Shown piece by piece: positions 32,272 through 41,379 of a DNA stretch of 64,000 nucleotides (positions are counted from its first letter, which is position 1; each line of letters begins with the position of its first letter). This DNA is from Blautia massiliensis (ex Durand et al. 2017) (GTDB taxonomy: Bacteria; Bacillota; Clostridia; Lachnospirales; Lachnospiraceae): NCBI RefSeq assembly GCF_001487165.1, contig NZ_LN913006.1:2529220-2593219 (forward strand), written 5' to 3'. The position numbers and the translations under genes were made by a program. The notes under the pieces are model-generated. The model ran no database searches, had not been told where the DNA came from, and saw only the letters and a program-made list of their open reading frames with translations.

Positions 32272-33036
32272 ATGAAAAACATGATTGAAACTAAAAATTT
32301 GACAAAAACATACAAAGAGTTTATTGCAGTAGACCACGTATCTTTACACATTAAGAAAGGTAGTATTTACGGTTTTCTCGGACCAAATGGTGCTGGGAAA
32401 TCTACGACTATGAAAATGCTTTTGGGTTTGACTGCACCTACTGATGGAGAATTTCAAATTGATAACATGACTTTCCCGAATGACCGTGTTCGTATTTTGA
32501 AAGAAGTTGGTTCATTTATCGAGTCTCCGTCATTCTATCCAAATTTAACAGGTAGAGAAAACCTTGATATTATTCGTAGAATTTTAGAACTTCCAGCGTC
32601 AAGTGTTGATAAAGCATTAGAATTAGTAGGATTATCTGAATTTGGTAATCGCTTGGCAAAAAAATATTCTTTAGGAATGAAACAGCGTTTAGGTCTTGCT
32701 TCTGCTCTACTTGGCGAACCACCAGTTTTAATTTTAGATGAACCAACCAATGGTTTAGATCCAGCAGGTATTCACGAAATTCGCAATCTCATTAAAACAC
32801 TTCCAAAAAGATATGACTGTACGGTTCTAATTTCGTCACATATGCTGTCAGAAATTGAATTATTAGCAGACAATATTGGTATTTTAAATCATGGAAGATT
32901 ATTATTTGAAGGAAGTCTTGATGATTTGAAATTGACGGCACATCAAGCTGGCTTTGAAAATGATAACTTAGAAGAAATGTTTTTATCTATGATTGATGAG
33001 GACAATGCCAATAGAAAGCAGAGGTTAAAATTATGA
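32272..33036 (+). CDS. ABC transporter ATP-binding protein, lantibiotic protection type
   Basis: 254 residues with Walker A GPNGAGKST, Q-loop region, signature YSLGMKQRLGLASAL, Walker B VLILDEPTNGLDP and switch His in LISSHMLSE. This is the NisF/CprA-type ATPase that powers removal of lantibiotics from the membrane (bacitracin-type BcrA proteins are close relatives). AAAGGAG lies before ATG 32272. Two permease genes follow with overlap or short spacing, completing an A-B-C set. Confidence 0.9.
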   Translation: MKNMIETKNLTKTYKEFIAVDHVSLHIKKGSIYGFLGPNGAGKSTTMKMLLGLTAPTDGEFQIDNMTFPNDRVRILKEVGSFIESPSFYPNLTGRENLDIIRRILELPASSVDKALELVGLSEFGNRLAKKYSLGMKQRLGLASALLGEPPVLILDEPTNGLDPAGIHEIRNLIKTLPKRYDCTVLISSHMLSEIELLADNIGILNHGRLLFEGSLDDLKLTAHQAGFENDNLEEMFLSMIDEDNANRKQRLKL

Positions 33037-33758
33037 AGAATTTAACCGTAGAATTAAAAAAATGTAAACGTACTGGAATATTAGTGGTTTTACCGCTTGT
33101 TGGACTTCTTGGTGCATTATACGCTTTTGTAAATTTTATAGTTCGTAAAGAGGTTTTGTTGAGTTTACCGCTTCCGCCTATGGACGTTTTGCTGACACAA
33201 CTTTATGGAATGGTTATGGTTCTTAATATGTTCGGCATTATCGTGGCAACAACTTTAACATATAATATGGAGTTTCAAGGAAATGCAATTAAAAAGATGT
33301 ATATGCTTCCTTTTAAGACATCATCTATTTTCAAAAATAAATTTTATATATTATTTGTCTTGCTTACTTTTTGTATCGTCTTGCAAAATGGAGCATTGTG
33401 TATTATTGGAAATATCTTTTTACCCAACGGAACTTTTGAGTTACTAACACTTGTCAAATATACAGGATATTGCTTTGTATCATCTTTACCTGTATTGGCA
33501 TTTATGCTTTTGGTGTCATCACGATGTGAAAATATATGGTTTACATTAGGTATTGGAGTAGCAGGTTTTTTTAGCGGTATGGCAATGTCCCTTTCAGATA
33601 TATCACTATTTCTTGTCAATCCATTTGTACTGATGATGAAACCTGCGGTAGCTTCAACAGCAAGTATTGATACAGGTATTTTAATATTGGGAGTTTTTGA
33701 AACAATCATATTCTTTATGATTGGCTGGTATCTTTGCAAAATAAAGCATTATGAATAA
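33033..33758 (+). CDS. Lantibiotic-protection ABC permease (NisE/CprB-like)
   Basis: 241 residues with six membrane helices, the typical ABC-2 permease of this group (LVVLPLVGLLGALYAFVNF near the start, MVMVLNMFGIIVATTL, IGWYLCKIKHYE at the end). It overlaps the ATPase gene by 4 nt. With the next gene it should form the heterodimeric channel that expels peptides such as nisin-like lantibiotics; substrate specificity cannot be read from sequence. Confidence 0.85.
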   Translation: MKNLTVELKKCKRTGILVVLPLVGLLGALYAFVNFIVRKEVLLSLPLPPMDVLLTQLYGMVMVLNMFGIIVATTLTYNMEFQGNAIKKMYMLPFKTSSIFKNKFYILFVLLTFCIVLQNGALCIIGNIFLPNGTFELLTLVKYTGYCFVSSLPVLAFMLLVSSRCENIWFTLGIGVAGFFSGMAMSLSDISLFLVNPFVLMMKPAVASTASIDTGILILGVFETIIFFMIGWYLCKIKHYE

Positions 33759-33773
33759 AAGGGGGGCAATCGT

Positions 33774-34538
33774 ATGTCAATTATTGAATTGTTAAAAATA
33801 GAATTTATGAAAGTAAAAAGGTCTATGATTTTACCTTTGCTTTTAATTCCGCCTATCTTAGTTGTGATTTCTGGCGTATCTAGTATTAGTATGTATATGA
33901 CGCCAGAATATACAGACGCTTGGTCGGCAATGTTCATTCAAAGTGCATTACTTTTTGGATATTATTTACTTCCATTTTCAATGGTAATTGTTTGCGTTAT
34001 GATTTCCAACAGAGAAACAAAGAATAATGGTATATTAAAAATGCTTGCTTTGCCCATCAGTAAAGGAAAACTTGCATTGGCAAAGTTCTTTGTATTATTA
34101 AGTTTTTTAATGATTGAATTATTAATCTTTTTCAGTTCATTCATCATTGCAGGCATTATTGCTACTAAAATAATGAATGTGGCAGAAAATATTCCTGTTT
34201 TCTACTTACTCACATGGACATTAAAATTGTTTGCAACAATGATTCCAGCTATTGCTTGTATGTGGGCGATTACTGTACTATTTGAAAAACCACTATTGTC
34301 TATGGGATTAAATTTACTCTTAATAATTCCGGGGGTTTTAATTGCTAATACGCCTTTATGGTTAGTGTACCCTTATTGTTATAGTGGTTATGTCGTATCA
34401 GACGCATTACATACTGTAACAACGACGGGAACAGGAAGTACAATATCGCTATTTCCTTTTATACCGTGTGCTGTAATCATATCAGCCCTTGCACTATATG
34501 TTTCTATTAAATGCTTTGGACGAAAAGAAATGAGGTAA
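33774..34538 (+). CDS. Lantibiotic-protection ABC permease (NisG/CprC-like)
   Basis: 254 residues, six membrane helices, homologous in layout to the previous permease: a cytosolic start IELLKIEFMKVKRSM, helices PLLLIPPILVVISG and LLPFSMVIVCVMISNRET, then LTWTLKLFATMIPAIACMW. GGGGGGCAA precedes ATG 33774. Pairing of two unequal permeases with one ATPase is characteristic of LanFEG/CprABC systems. Confidence 0.85.
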   Translation: MSIIELLKIEFMKVKRSMILPLLLIPPILVVISGVSSISMYMTPEYTDAWSAMFIQSALLFGYYLLPFSMVIVCVMISNRETKNNGILKMLALPISKGKLALAKFFVLLSFLMIELLIFFSSFIIAGIIATKIMNVAENIPVFYLLTWTLKLFATMIPAIACMWAITVLFEKPLLSMGLNLLLIIPGVLIANTPLWLVYPYCYSGYVVSDALHTVTTTGTGSTISLFPFIPCAVIISALALYVSIKCFGRKEMR

Positions 34539-34544
34539 TATAAA

Positions 34545-34829
34545 ATGAAAAAAAATAAATTAAGTGTTATTACATTTATCATTTCGCTGTTACCATTTAT
34601 CACGTTATTGATTTCTCTTTTTACAGAAGAAATTACAGGAGGACTTCAAACGGGATTGATTGTATTAAATGTAATCTCGATATTATCTGGTTTTGTTCTT
34701 TCGGTTTCGTTAGTAAAAAATCCCAAACGACGAGATGTATTTTCAATCGTCGCTTTATGTGTTAGTGCTTTTTTCGGTTTTCTTATGTTTGGTATTTTAG
34801 CTTTTGGCTTAATAGCCACTTTTATGTAA
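34545..34829 (+). CDS. Small membrane protein at the end of the ABC operon
   Basis: 94 residues, three membrane helices (VITFIISLLPFITLLISLF, LIVLNVISILSGFVLSVSL, ALCVSAFFGFLMFGILAFG) joined by short basic or acidic loops. Starts 6 nt after the last permease, so it is cotranscribed. No family recognised. It could be an accessory or immunity-like membrane protein of the transporter; this is guesswork from position. Confidence 0.6.
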   Translation: MKKNKLSVITFIISLLPFITLLISLFTEEITGGLQTGLIVLNVISILSGFVLSVSLVKNPKRRDVFSIVALCVSAFFGFLMFGILAFGLIATFM

Positions 34830-34872
34830 AAAATGTTTATGAAAAATATATAGATTAAAGGTTATTTGAAAT

Positions 34873-35097
34873 ATGATAGGTCTAAAAAAACGAGATATTA
34901 AAAAAGCTTTGAAAGCAGGTGCAAAGGCTGGCGGTGTTTCATTGGCTGATATACGGGCTGATATTGAAGCAACGATTGATGAAGCCATGAACAGCCCAGA
35001 CCCAGAGGTGCAGGCAAATTTCAAAAAATATTTTGGTAATAAACGCCCTACCCCAGAAGAATATATTTACAAGATTACCAAAAAGACAAAGATTTGA
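34873..35097 (+). CDS. Small protein resembling Spo0A C-terminal-domain family
   Basis: 74 residues, all helical. The core [21 protein letters not shown], then [20 protein letters not shown], matches small mobile-element proteins annotated as sporulation initiation factor Spo0A C-terminal domain proteins, where the P-D-P-x-x-Q and R-P-T-P-E-E motifs are conserved. Whether they bind DNA like Spo0A is not established. The gene ends right before a hairpin that also terminates the convergent kinase gene. Confidence 0.6.
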   Translation: MIGLKKRDIKKALKAGAKAGGVSLADIRADIEATIDEAMNSPDPEVQANFKKYFGNKRPTPEEYIYKITKKTKI

Positions 35098-35139
35098 AAA
35101 AAGGCTTGCTCCATACATATTGTATGATCTGCAAGCCTT
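35096..35139 (-). terminator. Terminator of the second kinase gene
   Basis: A perfect 9-bp stem AAGGCTTGC/GCAAGCCTT (35101-35109 and 35131-35139). On the minus strand it runs into TTTTTT; on the plus strand the tail is weak, so it mainly serves the minus-strand operon. Confidence 0.8.
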
Positions 35140-35142
35140 AAT

Positions 35143-36435
35143 CTATTTCAGAGGAAATTTAACAGTAAAAGTAGCACCGCCACCAGCAGTATCATTGATA
35201 GTTATTGTGCCGTTCAGCATTTGGGTTAATTCTTTGGCGATACTTAGTCCCAGTCCAAAATTTGATTTGTTCGTATGGGACTTGTCGCCACTATAAAAGC
35301 GGTCAAAAATATACTGCTTATCTTCATCAGAAATGCCTTGTCCGTGGTCTGCCACAGAAAAAGCAATATTCTTTTCGGTGGCGATTACTTCTATCTCTAT
35401 CAAAGAATTATTCTTGGAATGTTGAATGGCATTATCCATAAAGACACACAAGATTTGAAATAATCGGTCTTTGTCGGTAAGCATGGCAGGATAACTTTCC
35501 TCGGATAAATGCAGTTTTAGTTCTAAATTCTGCTTCATGCAGACGGGTTCGTAGGTTTCATATAACGTGATGAGTAAGGTATCTACATTGATTGTGCTTT
35601 TATGCAATGTCCATGTTTTAGCGTCGGAAGAAGCCAGAAGCAACATATCTTTGACTAAACGGGATAACCGCATACATTCAAAATCTATGGTCTGTACGGC
35701 TTGCCTTGCCTGCTCGTTTAAGGAAACATTATCAAGAAGCATATCCGTGTTGGAAATCATAACAGCAAGTGGAGATTTTAATTCATGGGACGCTGTTGCA
35801 ACAAAATCTTTTTGGCTTTGCAGTATCCGTTCCGTTGGAGCAAACGACTTTTTCAGCAGATAACGGGTCAGCACGATAACAACGATACAAGCCAAAAACC
35901 AGATAAGAAGATAGATAGGCAATGTCTTTTGTAAAATATCCGTCAAACTGGCTGTCTGATAAAGAAAGGTTGCATGATATACGGTATCATTTGCTGTCCG
36001 AATGGTAGCAGGAATAACAAAATAAGTATCGTGATGTTTTCCTCTTATTTCCAGAAAACCGCCTTGAGAAGTTGTGTCGCTTTCTGTTCGGGATAATGGC
36101 TGTGTGGAAATCTGCTTTTCTACATCATGCAAGAGATTGTCCGCAGGCGTTGGAAATGGAAAATCACTTTGATAAATGGTATTCCCTTTTGTATCGTTAA
36201 TCAAAGAAAAAATATGATAACTTTTTTCGTAGGCTGTGAGTGATTTATCCATATCCGAAGAAGCACTTTCAACTTGATAAATCAGCAAGGTTGTCAATCT
36301 TTGAAACAAGGTGCTTTCGTTGATTTTCTCTGTATGAACTGTGTTCGCAACGACAAAGGAAATCACAAGGGTAATAATCAGCATAACAGAACTTGCAAAC
36401 AGAATATGAAGTTTTCGGTATAAATTATTTAACAT
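35143..36435 (-). CDS. Sensor histidine kinase, FtsX-ABC module
   Basis: 430 residues. Two membrane helices (~10-32 and ~174-193) enclose a ~140-residue extracytoplasmic sensor. The kinase core has H217 in the H-box (FVATASHELKSPLAVMISNTD), N-box (FQILCVFMDNAIQHS), G1 (FSVADHGQGIS), F-box and G2 (NFGLGLSIAKEL). It overlaps its response-regulator gene by 7 nt and lies divergent from a lipoprotein plus MacB/FtsX-like ABC set that it probably regulates. The ligand is unknown. Confidence 0.88.
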   Translation of the reverse strand: MLNNLYRKLHILFASSVMLIITLVISFVVANTVHTEKINESTLFQRLTTLLIYQVESASSDMDKSLTAYEKSYHIFSLINDTKGNTIYQSDFPFPTPADNLLHDVEKQISTQPLSRTESDTTSQGGFLEIRGKHHDTYFVIPATIRTANDTVYHATFLYQTASLTDILQKTLPIYLLIWFLACIVVIVLTRYLLKKSFAPTERILQSQKDFVATASHELKSPLAVMISNTDMLLDNVSLNEQARQAVQTIDFECMRLSRLVKDMLLLASSDAKTWTLHKSTINVDTLLITLYETYEPVCMKQNLELKLHLSEESYPAMLTDKDRLFQILCVFMDNAIQHSKNNSLIEIEVIATEKNIAFSVADHGQGISDEDKQYIFDRFYSGDKSHTNKSNFGLGLSIAKELTQMLNGTITINDTAGGGATFTVKFPLK

Positions 36436-37115
36436 GTTTCTTTCTCCAGTTTGTACCCTGCACCGTAGACCGTTGTTATTTTACATGAACTTTTTAATTC
36501 TTTTAGGCGTTTTCGCAGAAAAGAAATGTAACTGTCTACATTGCCAGTTTCTACTTCGGAAGAACTGCCCCAGATTTTAAGGATAAGCTGTTCACGGGAA
36601 AATAGTGTTTCTGGGTTCTGCATAAATACAAAAGTCAACTCGGTTTCTTTTGAAGTTAATAAAAGAGAATTATTTGGTGTGGATAAGGTTCTACTGTCTT
36701 TATCGAAAGTTAAATCTCCATATTGTAATTTAGACGATAACTGGATATTGGCAGGTCGCCTTGTCAATGCTCGAACTCTTGCAAGCAATTCTTTGATATG
36801 AAACGGCTTTACTAAGTAATCATCAGCACCGCCGTCTAAACCCTCAACCCGATTGTCAAGGGTACTCATGGCAGTAATGATAAGGATAGGAATAGATATT
36901 CCTTTTCTACGCATAGATTTTATGATTGTCAAACCGTCAATAATCGGTAGCATACGGTCTACAATGGCAATGTCATAAGCATAGTCTGTATTTAAAGCAT
37001 ACAGCATAGCGGTTTCCCCGTCATTGCAACAATCAACCATATAGTTTTCTTTTTCCAGCGAAATTTTTATATTTTTACATAATTCTAAATCATCTTCCAG
37101 AAGAAGTATTTTCAT
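36429..37115 (-). CDS. OmpR-family response regulator, FtsX-ABC module
   Basis: 228 residues: receiver with LLEDD, phospho-accepting D53 (IAIVDRMLPIIDG), Thr in LIITAMST and Lys in DDYLVKPF; winged helix with LTSKETELTFVFM and VDSYISFLRKRLKELKS. The gene precedes its kinase. The inverted repeat at 37169-37222 in the divergent promoter is the likely operator. Confidence 0.92.
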   Translation of the reverse strand: MKILLLEDDLELCKNIKISLEKENYMVDCCNDGETAMLYALNTDYAYDIAIVDRMLPIIDGLTIIKSMRRKGISIPILIITAMSTLDNRVEGLDGGADDYLVKPFHIKELLARVRALTRRPANIQLSSKLQYGDLTFDKDSRTLSTPNNSLLLTSKETELTFVFMQNPETLFSREQLILKIWGSSSEVETGNVDSYISFLRKRLKELKSSCKITTVYGAGYKLEKETC

Positions 37116-37168
37116 AATGTATCAATCCTTTTCTATATAAATTATAGACAGTATAACAGAAAAGTCTG

Positions 37169-37222
37169 TAAAAATCCTCTAAAAAATGATGATGATTTTC
37201 TTACTTTTTTACAGGATTTTTA
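37169..37222. promoter_or_regulatory. Inverted repeat in the divergent regulator/lipoprotein promoter
   Basis: TAAAAATCCT (37169-37178) and AGGATTTTTA (37213-37222) are exact inverted copies 34 nt apart. The wider arms also share CTGTAAAAAT/TTTTTACAGG-like bases. They lie between the response-regulator and lipoprotein starts, where an activated OmpR-type protein would bind. Confidence 0.55.
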
Positions 37223-37277
37223 GAATGGTTTGCTTTTACAATAGGGGCATATCGAACAAGAAAGGTGGAATACAAAA

Positions 37278-37772
37278 ATGAAAAAAACAAACATCAGTAA
37301 ATTCATAGCAGTTGGATTATGTATCTGTGCATTGACGGGGTGTGGTGCAAGTCCAGATGAAAAACCAGATACGTCTAATCCTATTGTCAATTCTAATACG
37401 AATGAAGAAAATGCAAATGGTTCTTCAGAAAATAAAGGAAACGACATATTAGATTCTGCTAATTTGATAGGAAGTGTTTTGGAATTTACAGACAATGGTT
37501 GCTTGGTAAATCAAGCAAAAGATATTGAGGGTGGAGCTGGGATAAAAATAGAAGCACCGGGAATGGAAAAAAAAGAGAATGCTGTTTCTGTAACCTATAA
37601 CCCAGATTGTGAATTTGTCATTGCCACAGTAAATGCACAGTCTGGTGTTACAAATGTAACAACGGGTTCTATATCCGATGTGAAAAAGCAATCTGAAGTA
37701 TATCTCTATGGAGAGTTTGCAGACACAAATCATTTCAATGCAACAAAGGTTGTCATAGCCCATTGGGAATAG
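37278..37772 (+). CDS. Lipoprotein of the FtsX-ABC operon
   Basis: 164 residues with a lipoprotein signal peptide: KKTNISKF, a hydrophobic run, and lipobox LTGC (Cys near residue 22). An Asn/Ser/Glu-rich linker leads to a ~100-residue beta-rich domain (IGSVLEFTDNGCLV ... SEVYLYGEFADTNHFNATKV). It may play the periplasmic/accessory role of a MacA-like subunit, but it lacks the long hairpin of such adaptors. First gene of a four-gene operon. Confidence 0.8.
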   Translation: MKKTNISKFIAVGLCICALTGCGASPDEKPDTSNPIVNSNTNEENANGSSENKGNDILDSANLIGSVLEFTDNGCLVNQAKDIEGGAGIKIEAPGMEKKENAVSVTYNPDCEFVIATVNAQSGVTNVTTGSISDVKKQSEVYLYGEFADTNHFNATKVVIAHWE

Positions 37773-37783
37773 AGGTGTGAAGT

Positions 37784-39007
37784 ATGAAGTTTTATCAACT
37801 TGGTTTTCGCTATTTACAGCGAAAAAAAGGGAAAACCATTCTTCTGTTGATTGTTTTGATACTTGTAAACAGTATGATTTTAGGTACAAGCATGATTTTA
37901 AGGACTACAAATGAGTCCAAACAAGCCATGCAGGAAAAGACAAACTCTAAGATTGTGGCTGAAATTACAAGTAAGGACAGCAAGATAACAGAGAATGAAG
38001 TAAACAAGATTGAAACGCTAGAAGATGTTTCGTCTATCAACCGCATTGGTAGACAAGAGGTATTTCCGAATAATTTTGCTCCCGTTACGCTCAATACTTC
38101 TACGAATGAGGAAAATTTGAAAATAGCACTGCTTTCCTATGATGATTTGGAAAAGGACAGCCCTTTTTCAGAAATGCAGTACCGCTTAGCTTCTGGCGAT
38201 TATATCAAACATGAGAAAAAAGGTGCTGTTATCAATGCGAACCTTGCAAATCAAAATGGACTAAAGGTTGGAGATACGATTGAACTAGGTACAGAAAACG
38301 GAACAAAAGTATCTGTTCAGATTATTGGAATTTTCATGTCCGCAGGAAATGCGGAAAAAGACCAGCCGTCAAAAACTACGGCGGTCAATCGAATAGAAAA
38401 TCAAGTCTTTATTGACAACAGCACTTATAAAGAATTGTTCAAAGAAGCTGAATTTGAAAAACTCTGCGTTTATTCAAAAAGACCAGAAAAATTAGATGTG
38501 CTGGAAACCAGCCTGCAAAAAATATTCGGAAATGATGTAGAACTTAGCACTTCCGATACCCTTTATCAACAGATGTCTGCTCCATTAGAGCAAATCAGTA
38601 AGGTGGCAAATCTTATGCTGGTACTTACATTGGTAACTGGTACTGTTGTTGTTTCCCTGCTGTTATGTATGTGGATGCGGACAAGGCAAAAAGAGGTGGC
38701 AATCTTTATGAGCCTCGGCAAGACAAAAAGTGAAATTTTCCTGCAAACTTTATTAGAAGCAGGCAGTGTATTTACACTTTCGGTTTTAGGAGCAACAGCC
38801 ATTGGTAAATTGTTCTCGGGCGTTTTGCAAAATGTCATTACTGGTTCAGAAACAGTAACAGAAAATCTGAAAGTGGTGTTGCAGATACAAGATATTGGAA
38901 TGTTGTTCCTTTTAGGTGGTGCAGTTATTCTGGTGGCATTGTGCTGTTCCATTCTTCCGATATTACGAGCAAACCCAAAAGATATATTAGCGAAAATGGA
39001 GGGATAG
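37784..39007 (+). CDS. FtsX/MacB-family ABC permease
   Basis: 407 residues: one N-terminal membrane helix (ILLLIVLILVNSMILGTSMI), a large extracytoplasmic MacB_PCD-like domain (~45-260), then three helices (NLMLVLTLVTGTVVVSLLL, a coupling segment KEVAIFMSLGKTKSEIF, and IGMLFLLGGAVILVAL). The K-E-V-A-I-F-x-S-L-G-x-x-K motif is the conserved coupling helix of FtsX permeases. It should work with the second permease and the ATPase in peptide export or sensing. It starts 11 nt after the lipoprotein gene. Confidence 0.88.
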   Translation: MKFYQLGFRYLQRKKGKTILLLIVLILVNSMILGTSMILRTTNESKQAMQEKTNSKIVAEITSKDSKITENEVNKIETLEDVSSINRIGRQEVFPNNFAPVTLNTSTNEENLKIALLSYDDLEKDSPFSEMQYRLASGDYIKHEKKGAVINANLANQNGLKVGDTIELGTENGTKVSVQIIGIFMSAGNAEKDQPSKTTAVNRIENQVFIDNSTYKELFKEAEFEKLCVYSKRPEKLDVLETSLQKIFGNDVELSTSDTLYQQMSAPLEQISKVANLMLVLTLVTGTVVVSLLLCMWMRTRQKEVAIFMSLGKTKSEIFLQTLLEAGSVFTLSVLGATAIGKLFSGVLQNVITGSETVTENLKVVLQIQDIGMLFLLGGAVILVALCCSILPILRANPKDILAKMEG

Positions 39008-39010
39008 TAC

Positions 39011-40456
39011 ATGAATTTTTTTGGATTGGCAAGGCGTTCTGTGTTCAGAAAGCCCATAAAAAGTATTCTCTTATTGTTGATTGTTTTTGCAATCAGTACC
39101 CTGCTTCTTGCAGGTGTGGCGAGCAAAAATGCCAGTATTGAGGTGCAGGACAAAACCAGACAAGCCATAGGTGCAGGCTTTCTTTTAGAAAGAAATGCAG
39201 AGTACCGAACAAAACGAGTTCGTGAATACTCAGAAAAGATTGGTAATGATAAGGAAGGTAGTTTTGGTGGCTACCATCAGGAAAAAGAGATTATCAATGG
39301 TGTGGAGACTTGGTCAGGCTGGACAACAAATGAATTTGAAAGCTTAGATATAAAAGACATTGAGAAACTGGCAAAAACAAAAGGAATTGCTGATTACAAT
39401 ATTACAACAGCAACAACTCCTGTAAACCCTGTAAATTTCAAAAGAATTGAAGATAAAGATGTAGACCAAAGTGTAGATGAGGGAGGTGTAAGCTTAATTG
39501 GAAACAAAGATATGAAACTTGACAGAAATGTTTTATCTGGAAACCTGCATATCAAAGAGGGGCGAATGATAACCCCAGAGGATAAAGATATGTGTGTCAT
39601 TTCAGAGGAACTTGCAAATCAAAATAATCTGAAAATCGGCGATAAGATTTCTTTTAATGATTACCACGATACTGAAAATTCAAAGGTATCAGAAGCTGAG
39701 ATTGTTGGAATTTATCAAGTGGATCAAAAGATGTCCCCACTTATGCAGGGAGATACTTACCGTTCGGAAAATGTAATATTTACAGATTTGAGATTTCCAG
39801 AAAAGGCAGAGGGTGAAACAAGTCCATTATATGAAAGAGCCTATTTCAAAGTAGAAGATGTGGAAGCTTACGACGAAGTAAAAGAAAATCTGCAAAAAGT
39901 AGACATCAACTGGGAGCAATATGATTTGATTGACAATAACGGAAATTCCGAAACCATGTCCTCAAACTTCAATGATTTAGCAAAAGTAAGCGAAATGATG
40001 ATATTGGTAATCTCTGTTGCAAGTTTTGTTATCCTTGTTTTCGTATTTCTTTTCTGGCTGAAAAATCGAGTGCAGGAAGTCGGCATTTTCTTATCTCTCG
40101 GTGTTCCGAAATTCAGAATTATCGGGCAGATTTGGAGTGAAGCGATTATGATTGCTGTTCTTTCCCTTATGCTATCCTTTGCTGTCGCTCCTGCCGTTTC
40201 CAAAGTAACTGCAAATTATCTGGTATCACAGCAGGTTCAGCAAATGCAGGAAGAAGAAAAAAATAACGAGGGAAAAGTATCCACAAAATATGTTGCACCA
40301 AAGCAGGACGTGCAGAATATCAGCGTAGAGGTTACGCCAGAAATGTATCTGTTGGACGGAGCAAGTGTTCTTGTGTTGATAACGGCTTCTGTTCTGGTAT
40401 CTGGAATTGTAATACTAAAGAGAAACCCGAAAGATATTTTATCGGAAATGAGTTAG
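39011..40456 (+). CDS. FtsX/MacB-family ABC permease, second subunit
   Basis: 481 residues with the same plan as its upstream partner: N-terminal helix (SILLLLIVFAISTLLLAGV), a large extracytoplasmic domain of ~290 residues, then three helices with the coupling motif VQEVGIFLSLGVPKFRI, and the closing RNPKDILSEMS. Four bases separate it from the previous gene. Two unequal FtsX permeases with one ATPase occur in antimicrobial-peptide resistance modules; the substrate is not evident. Confidence 0.87.
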   Translation: MNFFGLARRSVFRKPIKSILLLLIVFAISTLLLAGVASKNASIEVQDKTRQAIGAGFLLERNAEYRTKRVREYSEKIGNDKEGSFGGYHQEKEIINGVETWSGWTTNEFESLDIKDIEKLAKTKGIADYNITTATTPVNPVNFKRIEDKDVDQSVDEGGVSLIGNKDMKLDRNVLSGNLHIKEGRMITPEDKDMCVISEELANQNNLKIGDKISFNDYHDTENSKVSEAEIVGIYQVDQKMSPLMQGDTYRSENVIFTDLRFPEKAEGETSPLYERAYFKVEDVEAYDEVKENLQKVDINWEQYDLIDNNGNSETMSSNFNDLAKVSEMMILVISVASFVILVFVFLFWLKNRVQEVGIFLSLGVPKFRIIGQIWSEAIMIAVLSLMLSFAVAPAVSKVTANYLVSQQVQQMQEEEKNNEGKVSTKYVAPKQDVQNISVEVTPEMYLLDGASVLVLITASVLVSGIVILKRNPKDILSEMS

Positions 40457-40469
40457 GAGGACGACGAAA

Positions 40470-41105
40470 ATGTTAGAAGTAAAGAATGTAAGCTATGCTT
40501 ACAAAACAAAAAAAGATAAAACCATTTTGAATAATGTATCTGCTACTTTCGAGGAGGGTATTTTTTATACTATTGTCGGTCCGAGTGGTGCAGGAAAAAC
40601 AACACTCTTATCGTTGTTAGCAGGCTTAGACACAGCGGTAAAAGGGACTGTCCTTTGCAATGGCGAGGACATTACAAAAAAAGGGCTGAATTACCACAGA
40701 AAGCATAATATCTCATTGGTATTTCAAAATTATAATCTGATTGATTATTTGACAACGGTTGAAAATGTCAAATTAGGTGGTAGTGGAAATGCTGAAAAAT
40801 TATTGGAAGAAGTCGGCATTGGAAAAGAATACTGGCAGAGAAATGTATTGCAACTATCTGGCGGACAGCAACAGCGTGTAGCGATTGCAAGAGCATTAGC
40901 CAGCGACGCTCATGTACTTTTGGCAGACGAACCGACGGGAAATCTTGACGAAACTACCGCTGATGAAATCATTGCTTTGCTGAAAAAGACTGCACATGAA
41001 TTAGGAAAATGTGTTGTTGTGGTTACACACAGTAAGCATTTGGCAGAAGAAGCCGACGAAATCTTAGAAATTAAAAACGGTGCAATTTCTTTTCTGTCTG
41101 ATTAA
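40470..41105 (+). CDS. MacB/LolD-type ABC ATP-binding protein
   Basis: 211 residues with Walker A GPSGAGKTT, the LVFQNYNLIDYLTTVENV Q-loop region typical of LolD/MacB ATPases, signature LSGGQQQRVAIARAL, Walker B VLLADEPTGNLDE and switch His in VVVTHSKHL. Powers the two FtsX permeases upstream. Last gene of the operon, followed by ICE regulatory DNA. Confidence 0.92.
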   Translation: MLEVKNVSYAYKTKKDKTILNNVSATFEEGIFYTIVGPSGAGKTTLLSLLAGLDTAVKGTVLCNGEDITKKGLNYHRKHNISLVFQNYNLIDYLTTVENVKLGGSGNAEKLLEEVGIGKEYWQRNVLQLSGGQQQRVAIARALASDAHVLLADEPTGNLDETTADEIIALLKKTAHELGKCVVVVTHSKHLAEEADEILEIKNGAISFLSD

Positions 41106-41217
41106 ATTAGAATAGTGCCGTAAAGGAGTTGTCATTATGGAATATTTTAGATATACCTCGACGCAATCAGTTTGAACCTAACGGCATTTTTATAACAACT
41201 GAATATAGCACAGTTTT

Positions 41218-41257
41218 AAAAGCTCGTACAGACTATATGTTTTGTGCGGGCTTTTTT
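41218..41257 (+). terminator. Terminator ahead of the Orf7/Orf8 regulatory genes
   Basis: AAAGCTCGTACA pairs with TGTGCGGGCTTT and ends in a T6 tract. In Tn916 a comparable terminator precedes the orf7-orf8 region and is read through during induction; a similar attenuator function is inferred here. The 41,106-41,379 stretch holds no other clear gene. Confidence 0.75.
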
Positions 41258-41379
41258 CATGCCAGAAAAAAATTTTTTAAAGTTTTTTCGATTTTGGTTA
41301 CGCTGTCCCCCACTTTCAACGCGGTATATATGAAAAGGGGCAGACACCTCTTTTCGACTAGCGAAAGGAGGTGAGGAAA

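Noticed and set aside
41129-41374. 81-codon ORF upstream of the Orf7-like gene
   Set aside because: It crosses a clear terminator hairpin and the orf7 ribosome site and lacks its own; most likely regulatory DNA.
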